Source of the DNA: Rallus limicola
Taxonomy: Eukaryota > Chordata > Aves > Gruiformes > Rallidae
Assembly (NCBI GenBank): GCA_022605955.1
Contig: JAKCOZ010000015.1
Span: 8,933,287 to 8,997,286 of the forward strand
Direction: 5' to 3'
Length of the DNA stretch: 64,000 nt
The stretch's first letter is position 1. Each line of letters opens with the position of its first letter. The notes under the pieces were generated by a model that saw only the letters and a list, made by a program, of their open reading frames with translations, had not been told where the DNA came from and searched no databases. Shown here piece by piece: positions 1 to 16,073 of this stretch. Position numbers and translations under genes: made by a program.

Positions 1-2655
<2,655 letters not shown>

Positions 2656-2808
2656 CTGATTTTGCTTCAGGACAGACACTTGTTTCTGGAGACAGATGTT
2701 TTCCTCTTCCAGCTCAGTGTAGTCTTGCAGCAAACGTGCTTCTCGGAATTTATATTCCTTGATATCATCTCGCAGACGGGCCCTTTGGATCTCCACATTC
2801 TGATTGAC
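2656..2808 (-). CDS. BICD2: BICD2 exon 3, first coiled coil
   Basis: The exon is 153 bp, exactly 51 codons in phase 0. It runs from [15 protein letters not shown] through [20 protein letters not shown] to [11 protein letters not shown]. The acceptor is TTTTTCCAG just before 2808 and the donor is CAG|GTAAGT after 2656; both are consensus. It matches human BICD2 residues about 152-202, with conservative differences (V for I at the first residue, T for S in DYTELEE, K for R in VLKQN). By counting, the residues equivalent to human Asn188 and Ile189, positions reported mutated in lower-extremity-predominant spinal muscular atrophy (SMALED2), are both conserved here as N37 and I38 of the exon. The next residue is Cys (TGT), where I recall Ser in human. 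The exon is entirely coiled coil and contains no separate domain. An open frame running on past both splice sites (2575-2826) is only read-through into intron. Confidence 0.97.
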
Positions 2809-5800
2809 CTGGAAAAACAAACCCACCCCAAAAAGGATGGTGACTTGGTTGGCTGCGGTTAAATTTCAAAGTTTTACCTTTCCTTATGTGCAATTAGATA
2901 CTATTCAAACAGAAACTCTTCCCCACTCCCTGAAATGAAATAACAAAAAAATCAAGTAATTTACACAACAATTAGGTTTTGTTTTCCATTCTCTTACAAA
3001 TTCTCAGCTTTGACTCAAATAAAAGTTAAGGAAAGCAGAGAAGGCAGCATCACACCCATGGTGTGTCTCTGGTTGTAAGCAACAGACAAAAGTTTTCCAG
3101 ATCATAAGTCAATGCCTGAATCTGTTAGCACTTGAACGCGAAGGGCTCTTTCACAAGAAAAAAACAGACCTGGATGATTACTCCAGATGTTCACGTATTT
3201 GTTGCTGTTTTTCAACAGACCTTTTCTTTATGCCCTTAACTTTATGCCCAGTGCAAGAATTTGGAAATATGTTCTAAAGGATGCCTTTGGAGAAAGCTAC
3301 TGATTTAAAGCTCAAATGAAATCCAAGATAGCAGGGAGAAAGAAAGAGAAAGTGCAGTTGGCTTATAAAATGTTCCCTCCCCTCGGCCCAAGATTTATGC
3401 ATGAACTTAAGAGTTTTTAAAAAAATCACCACCATTACTGTTTAAAGATATATAAAAAGCAAAAACCAATATATTGGAGTAGTAAAAGATCTTTAGATCT
3501 TTTGAGAATATACACAGGCACTTAAATGAATTGAGCTAGTGCAAACCCAGCTAAGTGAATGGCTCACTGTGCGTAGCTCTTATTTTCCCACATTATCTTC
3601 CTTCAAGCAACATCTTTAGATACTTTAATTAAAACAAAGTTAAAAAGATAAAACAAACCTCTCCCAAAAAATATCTTCTAAAAAGTTAGCACAAACAGCT
3701 TTGGAGAAAGGCAAATAGGCAATATAGCTGCCCAAAAATAGTATCCAAATATTTCAGGAGCCATAACTATGAAGTGACAGGATGGTTTTTCATAAAGTTC
3801 TAAATAGGCTCCAACACATGAGCTCATCAGAGAGGCAGCCTACCAATTCAGGTAGTTTGTTTATGGCATCTTATTTCTGTTTTCATCTCTTCAGCAGCCT
3901 AGCCAAGACATCCCCTGGTACACAAATTCAATTTCCCTTAGAGTTCACTTCTGGTTAGAAACAAGAATGTCAGAATAAAGCAGTCTCAACCCTCTTGCGA
4001 GCCTGCAGCAGGAATACACAGAAGTAACGCAACAGGTAGCAACAGGCACCTACAAAAAGCTGAGGGATAAAGGAAATGTTTGCAGCAGGAGCACATGCAA
4101 AGGATTAAATCAGGCATGTTCAAACTCGGAATCACCTACAATTGTTAAGTCTCTAATATAAATTATAGCTCTCTCACATGTCAGGTAGAGATGAGACTGT
4201 ATAAACTTGTCTGCTTATTTTTAGCAATGAAGAGAAGAGCACCACTTCCCAGCACACTGAAAAGCTAAAATAAACATTAAGTTCTGAAAACAGATGCTAC
4301 AGAGCAACAGTGCAATGCAAATGCAAAGTTGCTACATCCTCTATTCCATGCCAGAGCAATGCTGGCTCTACCTCTGCACAAACCTGGGGCCACGGGAGGA
4401 TGCACTGCAGGCAGACAAAGGCTACAGGCTGATATCAATTCACATCTTCACAACTGCAGTGAAGACCTCTTGCCTTTGGCAGAAAGAGCCTCCAACCAGA
4501 TAATCCAAATTGTTTGACAGTTAGGACTGCAAAAGGTTCTTGCATCAAGCTGAGTTCCACACAAATCAGGAGACCTTATCTGTAATTTTCCCCATTCCCA
4601 AATAAGTGAAATGCAATGGAGACCTCCCACAAAGCTATTGGTGAGCTTCTCTTCCCACCATTCAGGTTGCTTTGCTACTCTTTCTCCCCAGATGATCTAA
4701 TCTTTGCATTAGAGATGGAGAAACGACTGGAGCCGGTCTTTTTTGAAAAAAGAATGGTTACTCTCCAATCCTGCCTGTTTAATTCAGGCAACAGTAAGAG
4801 CTCATTATTTCATGTGCAAGTTTTATTGTGCTCCCTCTAACATGAGAAAAATCATTCCATTTCAATGTGTACAGGAAGGCCAGATTTAAAAATAGCTCCC
4901 CTGTTTCCTGACCAGGGAAGGAAGATATAAGAAAGATTTACTGGCTGTTTAACAAGCTGTGCAGTTGGTTTGCTCTTAGCATTTTCCTGTCAAATCAGTG
5001 TGCATGCTCACAGGCTGCAAGGTTAAATTGGGTACCCTGATATCTCATCATACAACTGACCAATGGAATAATTTTTTCTGCAGCAAAGGACTGCATCCTT
5101 CCTTGATCAGGTTTTCTTATTGCCCTGAAGAAAGCAGCATTCACTTATTTGAAGACAGACACATGTACACAGCACATGTTCTCACAGGTGCTGCTTTACA
5201 CCTCCTCAATGCATAGAGAACTAATTCTATGGACGAGTCGGATCATTTCTGTGACTCTTGTTCCTTTGGTGACTTAGTGGCTTCCTCCCTCCTCAGCACA
5301 GGAGAAAAGGGGGAGTTGGACCACAGGAACATGCCCATCTGGGCTCTCAGCTGTGCAAGAGGTCACACCTCCACTCAAAGCAAGTCATATAGCTCTTATA
5401 AAATACTATTACCACTGTGCGGGGAACTGATAGACATAAAATCCTGTTGAAAGCTCATCCGCTTGACAAGACCCCTCAACTTCTCAACCTAGAGAATATT
5501 CCCACCATGCAGAAGCCTCTCATCCAGCTGTGTCACTAACACAGTTCCTGTTACCTTGAACTCCACCTGCTCAGGAGGTCACAGGGCAGTTCAGGTTCCC
5601 CACTGTGGCAAACGTACTCACACCTAATTTTACAAGTCATTATCATCACCAATAGTCAAAACTTACTTTGTCCAAATCTATTACTAATTGGAGGACTAGA
5701 TTTAATGCTTCATGCAATAAGTATTTCTAGATAAGGATAATTCTCTTGTGTTCTTCATGGGAAGGATAAGGATTCACAAAAAGAATGCAGCCTCTTTGGA

Positions 5801-5873
5801 AGAAATACAGAGCAGTTGGAAAGGATGGCAGCAGTTTCTGTGGGGAGAAGCAAGCTGTGGAACTGTAGAATTG

Positions 5874-5945
5874 GTTCAGTTGGAGAAGACCCTTAAGATC
5901 ACAAAGTCCAACCATTAACCTAACACTACCAAGTCCAACAAAATA
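5874..5945 (-). mobile_element. CR1 LINE 3'-end remnant, old
   Basis: The + strand shows the antisense of a CR1 3' end: GGTTCAGTTGGAGAAGACCC, then TTAAGATCACAAAGTCCAACC and a degraded CCAAGTCCA stretch. The family pattern is GGTTGGAAAAGACCTTNAAGATCATCNAGTCCAACC. The element therefore lies on the minus strand, the same sense as BICD2. It is diverged; a weaker continuation may reach about 5990. The terminal 8-bp repeat has largely decayed. Confidence 0.75.
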
Positions 5946-8249
5946 CTAAATAAAATAGAACCTCGCAGACATTTTAAGTATCAGCGTGAAAACTGGGTAG
6001 ACTGGTCCTCAGACACTTAGCACCTTCTTCAGCACTTGATTTTCTGAACACTGCCTTCATACTCACAGTTGTCACTCCAACCTCAAAGCTACATCGTCTG
6101 GTGACACCAAGAACTCAAACCATGGATTATAATGTATTTCTATGCACACATAAAAAATTTCAAGTTAATCACTAGGCATTAACACAACCAAACAGTTATA
6201 TCTGTAGCAGTTCCAAGTTGTGTGTATGATTCACAGCCGCCCATCTGATTTTAACTGCTTCCTTTGCACATGTGAGGACTGGGGTCCTGAGGCAAAGTAC
6301 CACATAACTGTGTAATTAACAGCTGGAATACAAAATACTTCTAGAACAGAGCCAAATTAAGATTGCATAAGAAACCAAAAATAATCTTCCCTTAGATCAA
6401 GTTACAGGCTCTTTTCTTTTTAGTTACAGATATAGAACAAACCAGTAATATTTGGCAGGGGGAAAGACTGAAAGTTCCATTAATTCCCACTGTTCACTAT
6501 CCATGAAAAAAAAGTTTGGAAACCTGCACTTTCACCACTGCAAAGACCTGTGTGACAAAGCTGTTCACAGTCCCTGTGTTTAAAGGTGGAGAAGCAGAGC
6601 AGCACCTCCTGGCGATGCCCTTCTCTGCTTCATCTTCCTCAGCTGCTGCAGCACAGACCAAGGCCATGTCTGGCACTGCCACAAGCCATCAGATGCAGTG
6701 GCAGCAGCATGATGCCTTCACAGAAACAAACACATCAACGATGAAGAAGCTGGGAGGACTGGAACGAGCCTTGTGATCAGAAGCTGGGGGCACCATTAAG
6801 TCTCTCAGATCACAGGACAACTTTTTAAGTCCATCCAAACTTAAAACTCCATTTTAAGACTGGAGTAAGTCAGTTACTGTTAATGGTCTTGTTTCCACAC
6901 AGTGATGTCATCACTGACAGGCCCACGCCATTCTGGAGCTCCAAGAGCAGAGGAGAGGACCCCACTCCCAGCTGCACTGCTTCTTGCAGACTTGGGCTCT
7001 GCACCTCAGCTCCAGCCCACACACACCTGACAACAGCATTATGTACAGCACTGTGTGACACTGTTAGTGCCCCCTTCTTCACTGAGCCACTTGCTAAGGG
7101 TGGTTTAGCTGCATTCCAAACTCAGATCCAAATGCTTGGCTGCATCCCATGTCCTTCACCACCACAGAGAAAACACTGAACCCTCCCAAGACCTGTGATA
7201 AACTTTTGGGTAGCTGTCATCTTTCAGAAAGGCCCACGGATCTGAGCCCCGCTCCCAGGGTTGCTGAGGCCCAGCATGTCCCCACGCACAAACTGCAAAG
7301 ACAGGCAATGCTCTGTGGCAGCCTCGCTTGCTGCGGCACCCAGGCAGCTGCACGCCTGCTGCCTCAGCCAATGGGTCCCATGGGGTTTCTATGTGCTCTG
7401 CTCGTGTTTTATAGATGTCACTTGAGGTTGTTTCTGAACAAACCGCCCTCAAATTGAAAGGGGAAGGAAGAAGAGAGCTCAGTCACTGAACCAACAGTCC
7501 TCTGCATTTAAGGTTTGCCCATCGTCCCCGGTTTGGGAGGGCACAGGGACATTATCCCCTGGGGAACAGCTGAGCACCAAGACACCTCAGAAACATCTGA
7601 ACTCAAGCTCCACCTGCAGTAATTCTCCCTGTAGATGCAAACTAGCCAGGCACTGAGGAGATGAAGCACACTTCCAGGAAAATCAAATGAACAATAAACC
7701 AGGTAGACATACAAAAGCATACAGAACCTTCGCAGCCTCTTCTGCAGCTCTGTCCACAACCCACACTTTGGGGAATAAAGTATTACCAAAGATCTATTTT
7801 AATTAACAGCTCTAAGTCACCTTTGATTTTTTAAAAAAAAAAAATATATTGTGGCTTCAAATACAGTTTTTTATATTTCACATTAAGACACCTTATTAAA
7901 AGTTAAGAAACAAAGTCAGTCATCCAGTGTATCTGCACTGCTTAACAAACAGTAATCAGAACTGCAAGTGAGATAGTGCTCTGCCTGGAGAGCCCAGAGT
8001 GGCTCAAAGAGCTACAGAAATAGAGATCACAAAGCAAACTTTGACCAGTCATTTGCTGAAATTGATTTTGAATCCTCGAAAGTTTCCCAACTAAAGCGTA
8101 TCACCTAGACCCCTCTAATGACTAGGTCTCTCAGGGGAATCAAACATACACACATTATTGCTGCAATGGTCTAGTAGCCAAAGTCCAAACAGACCCATTT
8201 CCCTACCTAGAAACTGGCCCATATATCTGGCTTCAGGAAGACACTCCTC

Positions 8250-8277
8250 CTCCTAAGATCAACCATGATCTTAGGAG
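8250..8277. repeat. Inverted repeat, 12-bp perfect arms with 4-base loop
   Basis: CTCCTAAGATCA at 8250-8261 is followed by ACCA and then its exact reverse complement at 8266-8277. It could form a short hairpin in the intron RNA. It is shorter than a typical pre-miRNA stem and is not flanked by further pairing that I can see, so I infer no function. Confidence 0.8.
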
Positions 8278-11200
8278 TGGAGTGGACAAGTCACAGCAGC
8301 TCTCATCCCAACTGAGACTTTCTCCAGTGGGGTGCCAATTTGCTGTTTGCTGGACCTATGTAATTCTCCCAGACTGAGACAGTGATTCTGCCTCTGCATG
8401 CATGGTCCCCAACCCTGCTGAGCTGGGAGAGTCTTGCAGAGCAGCTGCTGCCCATGCTGCCAGGACACAAGTGACAGCTGGTGACCCTGCTGGGGAGGCA
8501 GCTGGGAACCCCTCCAAGTGCCATCGGATCTTTCCTTGTCACCATGGCAGTCCATGTCCTGAAGATTCTCACTTATCCCTAACAACAGGTCTAATGTTTC
8601 AGTATTTCCATAACCACTGTGTCCAGCCCACCCACAACTTCTAAACACTTTTCTCCCTAGTCAAGGAGTACTTTTGTTGTTGCTACTTTTAACACCCTTC
8701 TGTTAATCAGTGATAACTACTGGCGAAAAAACTCCCACTTCAATGCCACCAGAGAACTACTCTATGCTATGCTCTGTGCAGTCAAAAACCAGTCTCACTC
8801 TGTTGTTCCATCCCTTTGCAAACCCATGTGAAGTTACACCTCATCAGCAATGTCCACAAACCATGTATTTTCAATAATCCTATGCGCAAGTTTCTCTTAT
8901 TAATTAAAACCCGCCTTCCTCTGTGACAAGGTCCGTTGGAGGCTAATTTATATTCTTACTCATATTCCATACTCTTAATATTAAAGGCCTGTTTTAAAGT
9001 TTCCATCAGCCATTTCAAGCAGTGACAGCTTTTTTGGGCAGATTTAACACTGCCAAACTGTGGCAGCAAGCCCAGGGCAAGTGGATTGGGACTTTGGCAC
9101 CAGGTACCATAAATATCCCAGACTAAAAATAATTTACAATTAAAATACTACTGAGAAAATGTCAAAATTAGTACAGCTATCAAAGATTAGGAGTCTCCTA
9201 CTGACTTAATTTGGCCATACCTAATTTATATGTAAAACACGAGATGAAAGCTTTGGCTAAGTTTATAGTCCCAGCATTAGCGGCCTACTTTCATAAGGTG
9301 CCACACCTCCTGGATGTGGAAAATGCTTAGTTTATACCACCCAATCCTACTGAGATACAATCATCTCTAAACTGCTGGCTTAGAGCTCCATCTCTACTTC
9401 AAACAATTTTACTCCCAAAGGAGCTGCCTGTCTAAACTAATGATCCTGACAATGCCACTTTATAAGTACCCGAGGTGTATGAAACATTTTGCTTACACTT
9501 AGATGATGGAAGTGGTATTTCTTTGTAGAAAATACCTCGGGATACATGAAAATCCTGAAATATTTTAAAATATCATATGGGAGCCTCACCAAGGCTGGAT
9601 TAAAATAACACAGATTTTCTTCCCTTGACAGGCATGGTATTCCTTTGGGAGTACAGCAGAGGTAAGCAGATGCCTGCCAGCTCCCAAGGGGTAGAGGGCC
9701 ATAGTACAGGTCATGGAGTGATGCCCGTGCCCAGCCCAGCTCAGAGAAGCATCTGCCCCTCCACCAGTTTGGAAGCAGCAGTCAAATACAAGAGCACTCA
9801 TCAGCTGTAGGAAACCAATCTGGTGACAGATGCAGTTAGGCATTGTACTGTGATTCTGGAGAAAAAAAAAAAAACCCTCTTAACATTTCTTCCTGAGCAA
9901 GGTCTGCCAACAGCACAGTCCTACCAGTCTTGGCTCACACAAACAGCCAACTTCAGGCAGTGTCTTCACTGGTTCGGCTACACGAACAGCTCCCATGACT
10001 GGTGTGGTCAGGCTCTCACAGGACTCACGCTACCAAGCCGGGATCACTCAGCAACACAACTAAACGTGCTGTTTCCTAATGTTCCAGAAGCACTCCCTAG
10101 CAGTGCTTCACACAGAACATGCTGACGTGCACATGAACCACATGAATTGAAGTGTTTCTAGTGCAATTTTTTTAAATGAAGTTGTTGTGAGTAACTTGCA
10201 TTAAACCAGAGGTAGAACTGTTGCTGAGAGAAAAGGCTCAGGTGAAGAAGGATGGAAAGCAAGAACAGAGTAGAGGGACATCAGCGATGGCTTCACCTCA
10301 GCTGCTGTATATCACAGCCTACGTTTCTCTCTTCCAACAGACAAACAGTAGGTTACCACAGGAGCAAGACCCGAGCAGCACAGATTTTCTTTCAGCAGCC
10401 TTGTTTACCACTTAGCAGGACAGACTTCAACAACTTTCTGATGACTTGATACAATTACTTCATATATATGATGACTAAATGAAGAAGCGTCCTTCCCTTT
10501 TTGCAGCTGTACGTCAGACAGCGAGTTACATCTCTAGCTTGCATTCTGCACAAACAGATGTGTGAACACAGCAATTGGATCTCTGTCAAGCAATGACTAA
10601 ATGCTGTTTTTAAAGACTCATCTCTCAGCTGTATAAGTGGCTTTCAAAAGCCAGTCTCAACATGGGGTGAGCTGTCCTGAATGTACTTAGGCCACAGCAG
10701 CCTCTTCCTTACAGGATACACTTTGGATGGAGCAGCTGAGCTCTGCACACAGGATATGGAACACTGAAGACATATACCAGTAATTAGCAAGAAACTGCTC
10801 TGCTTGCAGCCACTCACGCTCAAAGCACACACTCTGTGCCTGTTACAAGGCCACTGACCTATATTTCCATAAAGCAAAGAAAAAAGAAAAGAAAACCACA
10901 ATCTTTGTCCATGTAAGAGTACCCCACTGCCTTCTTACTAATAAAAAAAAGGATTCTTTTCCCAATAACTGTTGGGATAAATCACACTAAAGTTATGCTG
11001 CATAAAAATCTACATGTAGGCAAAACTGGTGGCAGCAAACAAGAAGAGTCCATTGTCATGGAAAAAGCTATGTTCACTGACCCCATGCTAGTTTCTCCTC
11101 CCACAAGAGCTTTTGTCTGAGTTTCTCTGAACTCAAATTGAGGGTGAGACATTGTGAAGTTCAAAGAGCTTTGCTAAAATAACAACTAGAGCCTACACCA

Positions 11201-14200
11201 CCATTGTCAAGACACAAGAAGGACAAGTCACCATTCTAGATTCTGCATTTTAGGGCAAAATACCATGACAAGGCAGCATCCCATTCCTGGACTCGGCTGT
11301 CAGTGCTGACACCAATGTCTGTACTGCCAGTCAGCCAACATGTTGTCCCAACACATACTGCTCCTAGAGCTGCTATTTTCACGCTGCCCACACAACTGTA
11401 CACCAGGGACTCCCTTAGCGAGTCTCAAAAACCAGATCCAACCCAGCTACTGATCAGGTTGAAAACATTTGTCTTTTCAACCTCTGCAGCAATGGAGGGT
11501 CCAGATAAGCAAGGTAAGAAAAATGAAGATATCCCTCTGGCTTTTAGACCTCAGCTACCCCACCAGGTAGCAGGCTGGACTTGACTCCATGTGATGATTT
11601 AATACTTAGTTCCTCTGTCCATGACTTGCCCATCAGCCCTGACATGAACAACCTGGGCCAGTGCCAGCCTGACACACAGAGAACAGGGAGCTCTGCTCAG
11701 TGAAATGCCAACTGACCGGGGTTCCTCTCATCTGTGTGACATGTAGAACAGCAGACACCCCCCTTTGGATGATCAAATGCTATAAAGGAACAGGAGTTGA
11801 TGAGTTTGCTGCACTCACTAATGAAATAAAAGGAGACAATATGCATCAATGTAACTGAAAAATCTGGATCCCTTCCTTCACCTGCAAATAATCCAGCACA
11901 CATTTATGGGGAGCTGGGGCAAGAGACTTTACAAACTGTCAAGCACTGTTATTTCTGATCTACTGACACAACTCCTCGCTGCCTCTTTCTGCTTCTGCCC
12001 AAGCCACATTTTTAAAACATTCCATGTGTGGCCTGAAAGTAAATCTCAGGGTGCAGCTCTGAGTCTGGTTATCAGCACAGAAATACTTGTGGAACAACAG
12101 AATTTGTTCCCCCAAGCCTGCTGCAGTACTGCTTTGAGCCATTCTGCAGTACGTGCTCTCTACTATTTAAAGACAACAAACACAGAACAAAAAGAACAAC
12201 CAACCCAAAAACCTCCTAATCCGACCCAAACAAATCTTGTTTGGATAGACCACCTACTTTATTAGCAGCAGTGCCCAGCATAGGTGAAACCAAGCAACCC
12301 CCCCTTCCCTCTCCAGCATCTTAAAAAGCACACTACAGGCAAAGCAGGTTTCTCTCAGCATGGCAGGGCAGGAAAAACAAGTTTCTGTAATTAACAATCT
12401 GCAAAGTAACTTCAAGCCATTGTTTCACTGGCTAGAACATTCCCAGCTACTCTTTCAATTGTGCACATTGATTTCACATCTGTTAAAGCTTACAGCTTCC
12501 TCCCTCTTCCTCCACTGCTCATGCTAGTCAACCCTGGGCAGGGCAGAGGTTTTAAGGAAGGTCATGAGGAGCTAAAACTAAAGTGGAACCTCATCCTGCT
12601 ATTCCTACAGCACCAACAGGCACCCCGCAATCCAACCGTAACAGAACAATGCAAAGATCCCTTGGCAAGCACACTCCCGGGTTAATGCCCAAACAATGGT
12701 GCACTGTGGCATCTCAACTGCTAATTCAAACCTTGAGAATCATATTTAGACTTTCATAATGTCAGGGGAACAAGAGTTTAATATTGCTTCAAATCCGAAA
12801 CTTGAAAATACACAGAGCTCCTATGTAGGCTTTCAATGCCCCCCTTTGCAGTATTAATTCATTTTTGGGGCCCGGGTCTCTAGGCAGCAGCCATTACAGC
12901 ACATGAAACACTGTTGTTAACATCCTCCTTCTGAATGTATCAGTGCACAGCAACAATAGAGAAATCAGGAGCAGATGCCTCCTTGAATGCACACAAAGCA
13001 CATCAACTGAATTTCCACAACAATTCATCCTCTCTGGAGTGGATTTTTATTATGCTTCACAGGGATACAAACACTGTACAGCACTTCCTTCCTGTGAACA
13101 CACACAGCTCCCAGCATGCTTTTCAAAGTTGTTTTGTTTTGTTTTTTTTTTAAAAAAAAGGAAACCGTCAGTTTAAAAAAAAAAAATCAGCTTCAATGCA
13201 AATAAGGAGGTGGGAAGAAAAGAGCTGCCATCTGCAGCCCTGCGCAGTGTGCTGAGCCAGCGGGCAGCAGCTCTCAGGCAGTTACAATCGCCTCTGAGCT
13301 TCCTGCTCTGGACCAAAGACAGGTTGGTTGGGTTTTTTACAAAATAAAGCAATACTATTCACACTGTGACCCTTCTAATTCCTTCAGTACATAAAATCCA
13401 GTCCTGTGCGGTACATTCCATGGGCTCAGTAGCTTCAAAGCAGGCATGTCAGCTGCTTTCCTTTTAGAAACGGTGCTTTGCCAATCTGCAGGCAGCCACT
13501 TGTGTACCTGGATCGTGTTTAGCAGTTGATTTCCAGCCCCACTGCTCACTTCCTTCAGTTTATTATTATTTAAATGTGGCCCTGTACGCTGGTTCCACAA
13601 ACCAGCACTCTATCAACGAATCTTCTATACACCACAGTGGGGTGTTATTTGAGTGGTACTCCTGGGCCCAAAACGGACCTAAAAATCCACAGGTAATCAG
13701 CTCTGCAAAAGACTTTGTGCTCAAGAGAGTTTTCCACTGTAAGTTGCCATGGGATCTCTGAACAAGGGGAAATGGGAAAGAACCATCTCCATCCTGTGAC
13801 AGTGAACACTGTGTCACACCGCTGCTTTACTCCCAAATTTGGAGCTGACGAACACCTCCATTTCTACAAGCTTGAAGGGGGAAAAACACACCTACCCCGG
13901 ACTGTGCAGCTGGTCTACCTGCCTCCACCTCTGCCTCTCCAGCTCCTGGATTGCAGCAGCAGTCATACCAGCAGCCAGGCACTGCATTGCACACACAAGG
14001 CTGGAGCGCACAGCCGCCTGCTACAGAGCCTTCTAGCAAGGCTCACCATATTCCACAATGAAGAGATGACTTTCTTTGCTTAACTTCCTAAACATAAAGA
14101 GCCTGTTCCTTGCTCTTTTTTAACATCCTACCCCAACCCTCTAGTTCTGAACTCTGTACCTCCCAGAGGCAAGGTTTACAGAAAAGCCTCCATTGACACC

Positions 14201-14324
14201 TTCATTCAGCACAGCCAAAACCCTTACACCGACAAAACTCTAAGCTCCACAGCAACCAACTGTACCATCAACTTTCAGAGCTCTTCCACCTCCTTCACTC
14301 CAATTAATACAAATATTACCACTT

Positions 14325-14855
14325 TGTAGGTTTGCAAGGCAAGGTGGGGTTTTCTGGGGGAGAGGGGGCATAGGGAGCAGGAGTGGGCCTGTAGGGGTGG
14401 CTTCTCCAAGAGGCTGCTAGAAGCTTCCCTTAGGTCCAGCAGAGCCAACATCAGCCAGCTCAAGGATGGACCCAACACTAACCACAGCCAAGCCCATCAG
14501 TGATGGTCATAGTGCCTCTATGATAACATATTTAAGAAGGGGAAAAAATAAAGCCTTGCAAGTGGCAGCTTTTTGCCACCAGAGAAAGGAGTGAGATGTG
14601 AGACACTAACCTTCAGGTCTGCAAAGTGAAGAAAGTGAGGTGGGGAAGGAAGTGGTCCAGGTGCCAGAGCAGAGATTCCCCTGCAGCCCCTAAAGACCAT
14701 GGTGAAACAGGTTGCCCCCCTGCAGCCCATGGAAGATGATGGGGAGCAGATATTCCACCTGCAGCCTGTGGAGGATCCCAGAGTGGAACTGATGATGACG
14801 TGAAGGATGCTGTGACCCAGTGGGAAACCCACACTGCAGAATAAATCTTTTGGCA
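14325..14855 (+). mobile_element. Truncated, diverged LTR of a neoavian endogenous retrovirus-like element
   Basis: From the TG at 14325 (TGTAGGTTTGCAAGGCAAGG) the sequence follows, in order, blocks I recognise from a common neoavian LTR repeat: GGGGTGGCTTCTCC, GAGGCTGCTAGAAGCTTCCC, a GCCCATCAGTGATGG block, GATAACATATTTAAGAAGGG (likely promoter region of the LTR), GGAGTGAGATGTGAGA, then repeated units of the form CCCCTGCAGCCCNTGG (near 14680, 14723 and 14758) and GTGACCCAGTGGGAAACCCA. It ends within the tandem GC-rich part, and the expected distal half with its CA terminus is missing. The orientation is opposite to BICD2. No target-site duplication can be identified because the 3' end is lost. 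I do not recall the Repbase family name with confidence. The open frames here (14275-14478, 14518-14879) have no coding significance. Confidence 0.75.
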
Positions 14856-16073
14856 TTGCCCCTTCCCTAAGCTGTTCATCTACATATGCAGTGTTACAGA
14901 CCAGGCAGTGATCACAATGGGGAAGGTGGTTTACTCTACACCATGCAAGTGTGGACAGAAAGTAAGTGTTCTATGAGCCTATTTTTGCTATATGATTAAC
15001 ATTACTTCCAATTTCTTTCACCTTTGTAATATATCCAGAAATATAAAAGCAAGAATGTTGAGAATTTCATTATACCATTACATTAAAAATGTATATCCCC
15101 CTTCATCCATGTATCTAAGGAGGGAAGAAAGAACCTCCTGACTTTATACAGGACAGACTACATGAACACATCTACAACACACTGTAATTAACTACTTGAA
15201 CATGTTTTTGGCTGCTCACCAGCAGTGCACAGCCCATAATTTAGAGCACAGTAAAATACTGTTTCCATTTAGACTCTGCTATCATAAAACCCATGCCTTC
15301 TTTAAGCATGGCTCCTGAGGCAGCTTTTGGTGAATGCAGCACATAGAGCATCTCTTTCCGTGGCTGCAGGGGAGGTCTGTTGTGCCTTTCCCTGCATGGC
15401 TTACCAGGGTGTTCCAGAGGGAGAAACAGGAGGCAGCACAAAGGACTGTTCAGCATCTTAGCTATACATCCTAGTGGGAAAGAGCAGTGTGATCATAACT
15501 TGAGGAATATGCTTCCTTCACTGAGATGTTAAGGAAACCTAGAGGACTTCAACAATCCAATTGCTGCGTACTTACAGAAGAATTGTCAGCCATCACTCTG
15601 AGCAGACAGGGTCATGTCTAAAACAAATTAACGGCCTACCATGGTGGAAATACTGGCTTTAGAAACATAAAGGCTTCCTAGCAATTAAAGCAGTCAGATC
15701 TTGTGAAAAAAACATGTCCTGGGCTTCCAGCAATGTCTCTGGCACCAGCGTTCATGTATTTTAACTGCAAGGCACAGAAAGTGTCCATAACCCTGCTGTA
15801 TCCAAGGATGGAGAGATGACCATGAGCAACTCCATTACTGCATGCCTAAGGCAACCATGATCAACACGGCCAATTAATGCAGCCCATCTTCTGTCTCCAC
15901 TGACCACAGATCAGCTTCCACCTGAAGCTGTCCTAAGCAGTGTGATGGCAATTTCTGTGTCCTTCAGTGAGGCTCTCAGCCACGCACAACCAGACACCAA
16001 GGCTTTGGTCTCTACTGAGGAATAAAGATGCCAGGCCTGTTGGGTGATATTTTAGGTTTACTACAGAATCACA

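Noticed and set aside
7149..7457. Overlapping open frames of about 100 codons on both strands
   Set aside because: No family similarity that I recognise, low-complexity Pro/Ser/Cys composition typical of chance frames, and no splice context.
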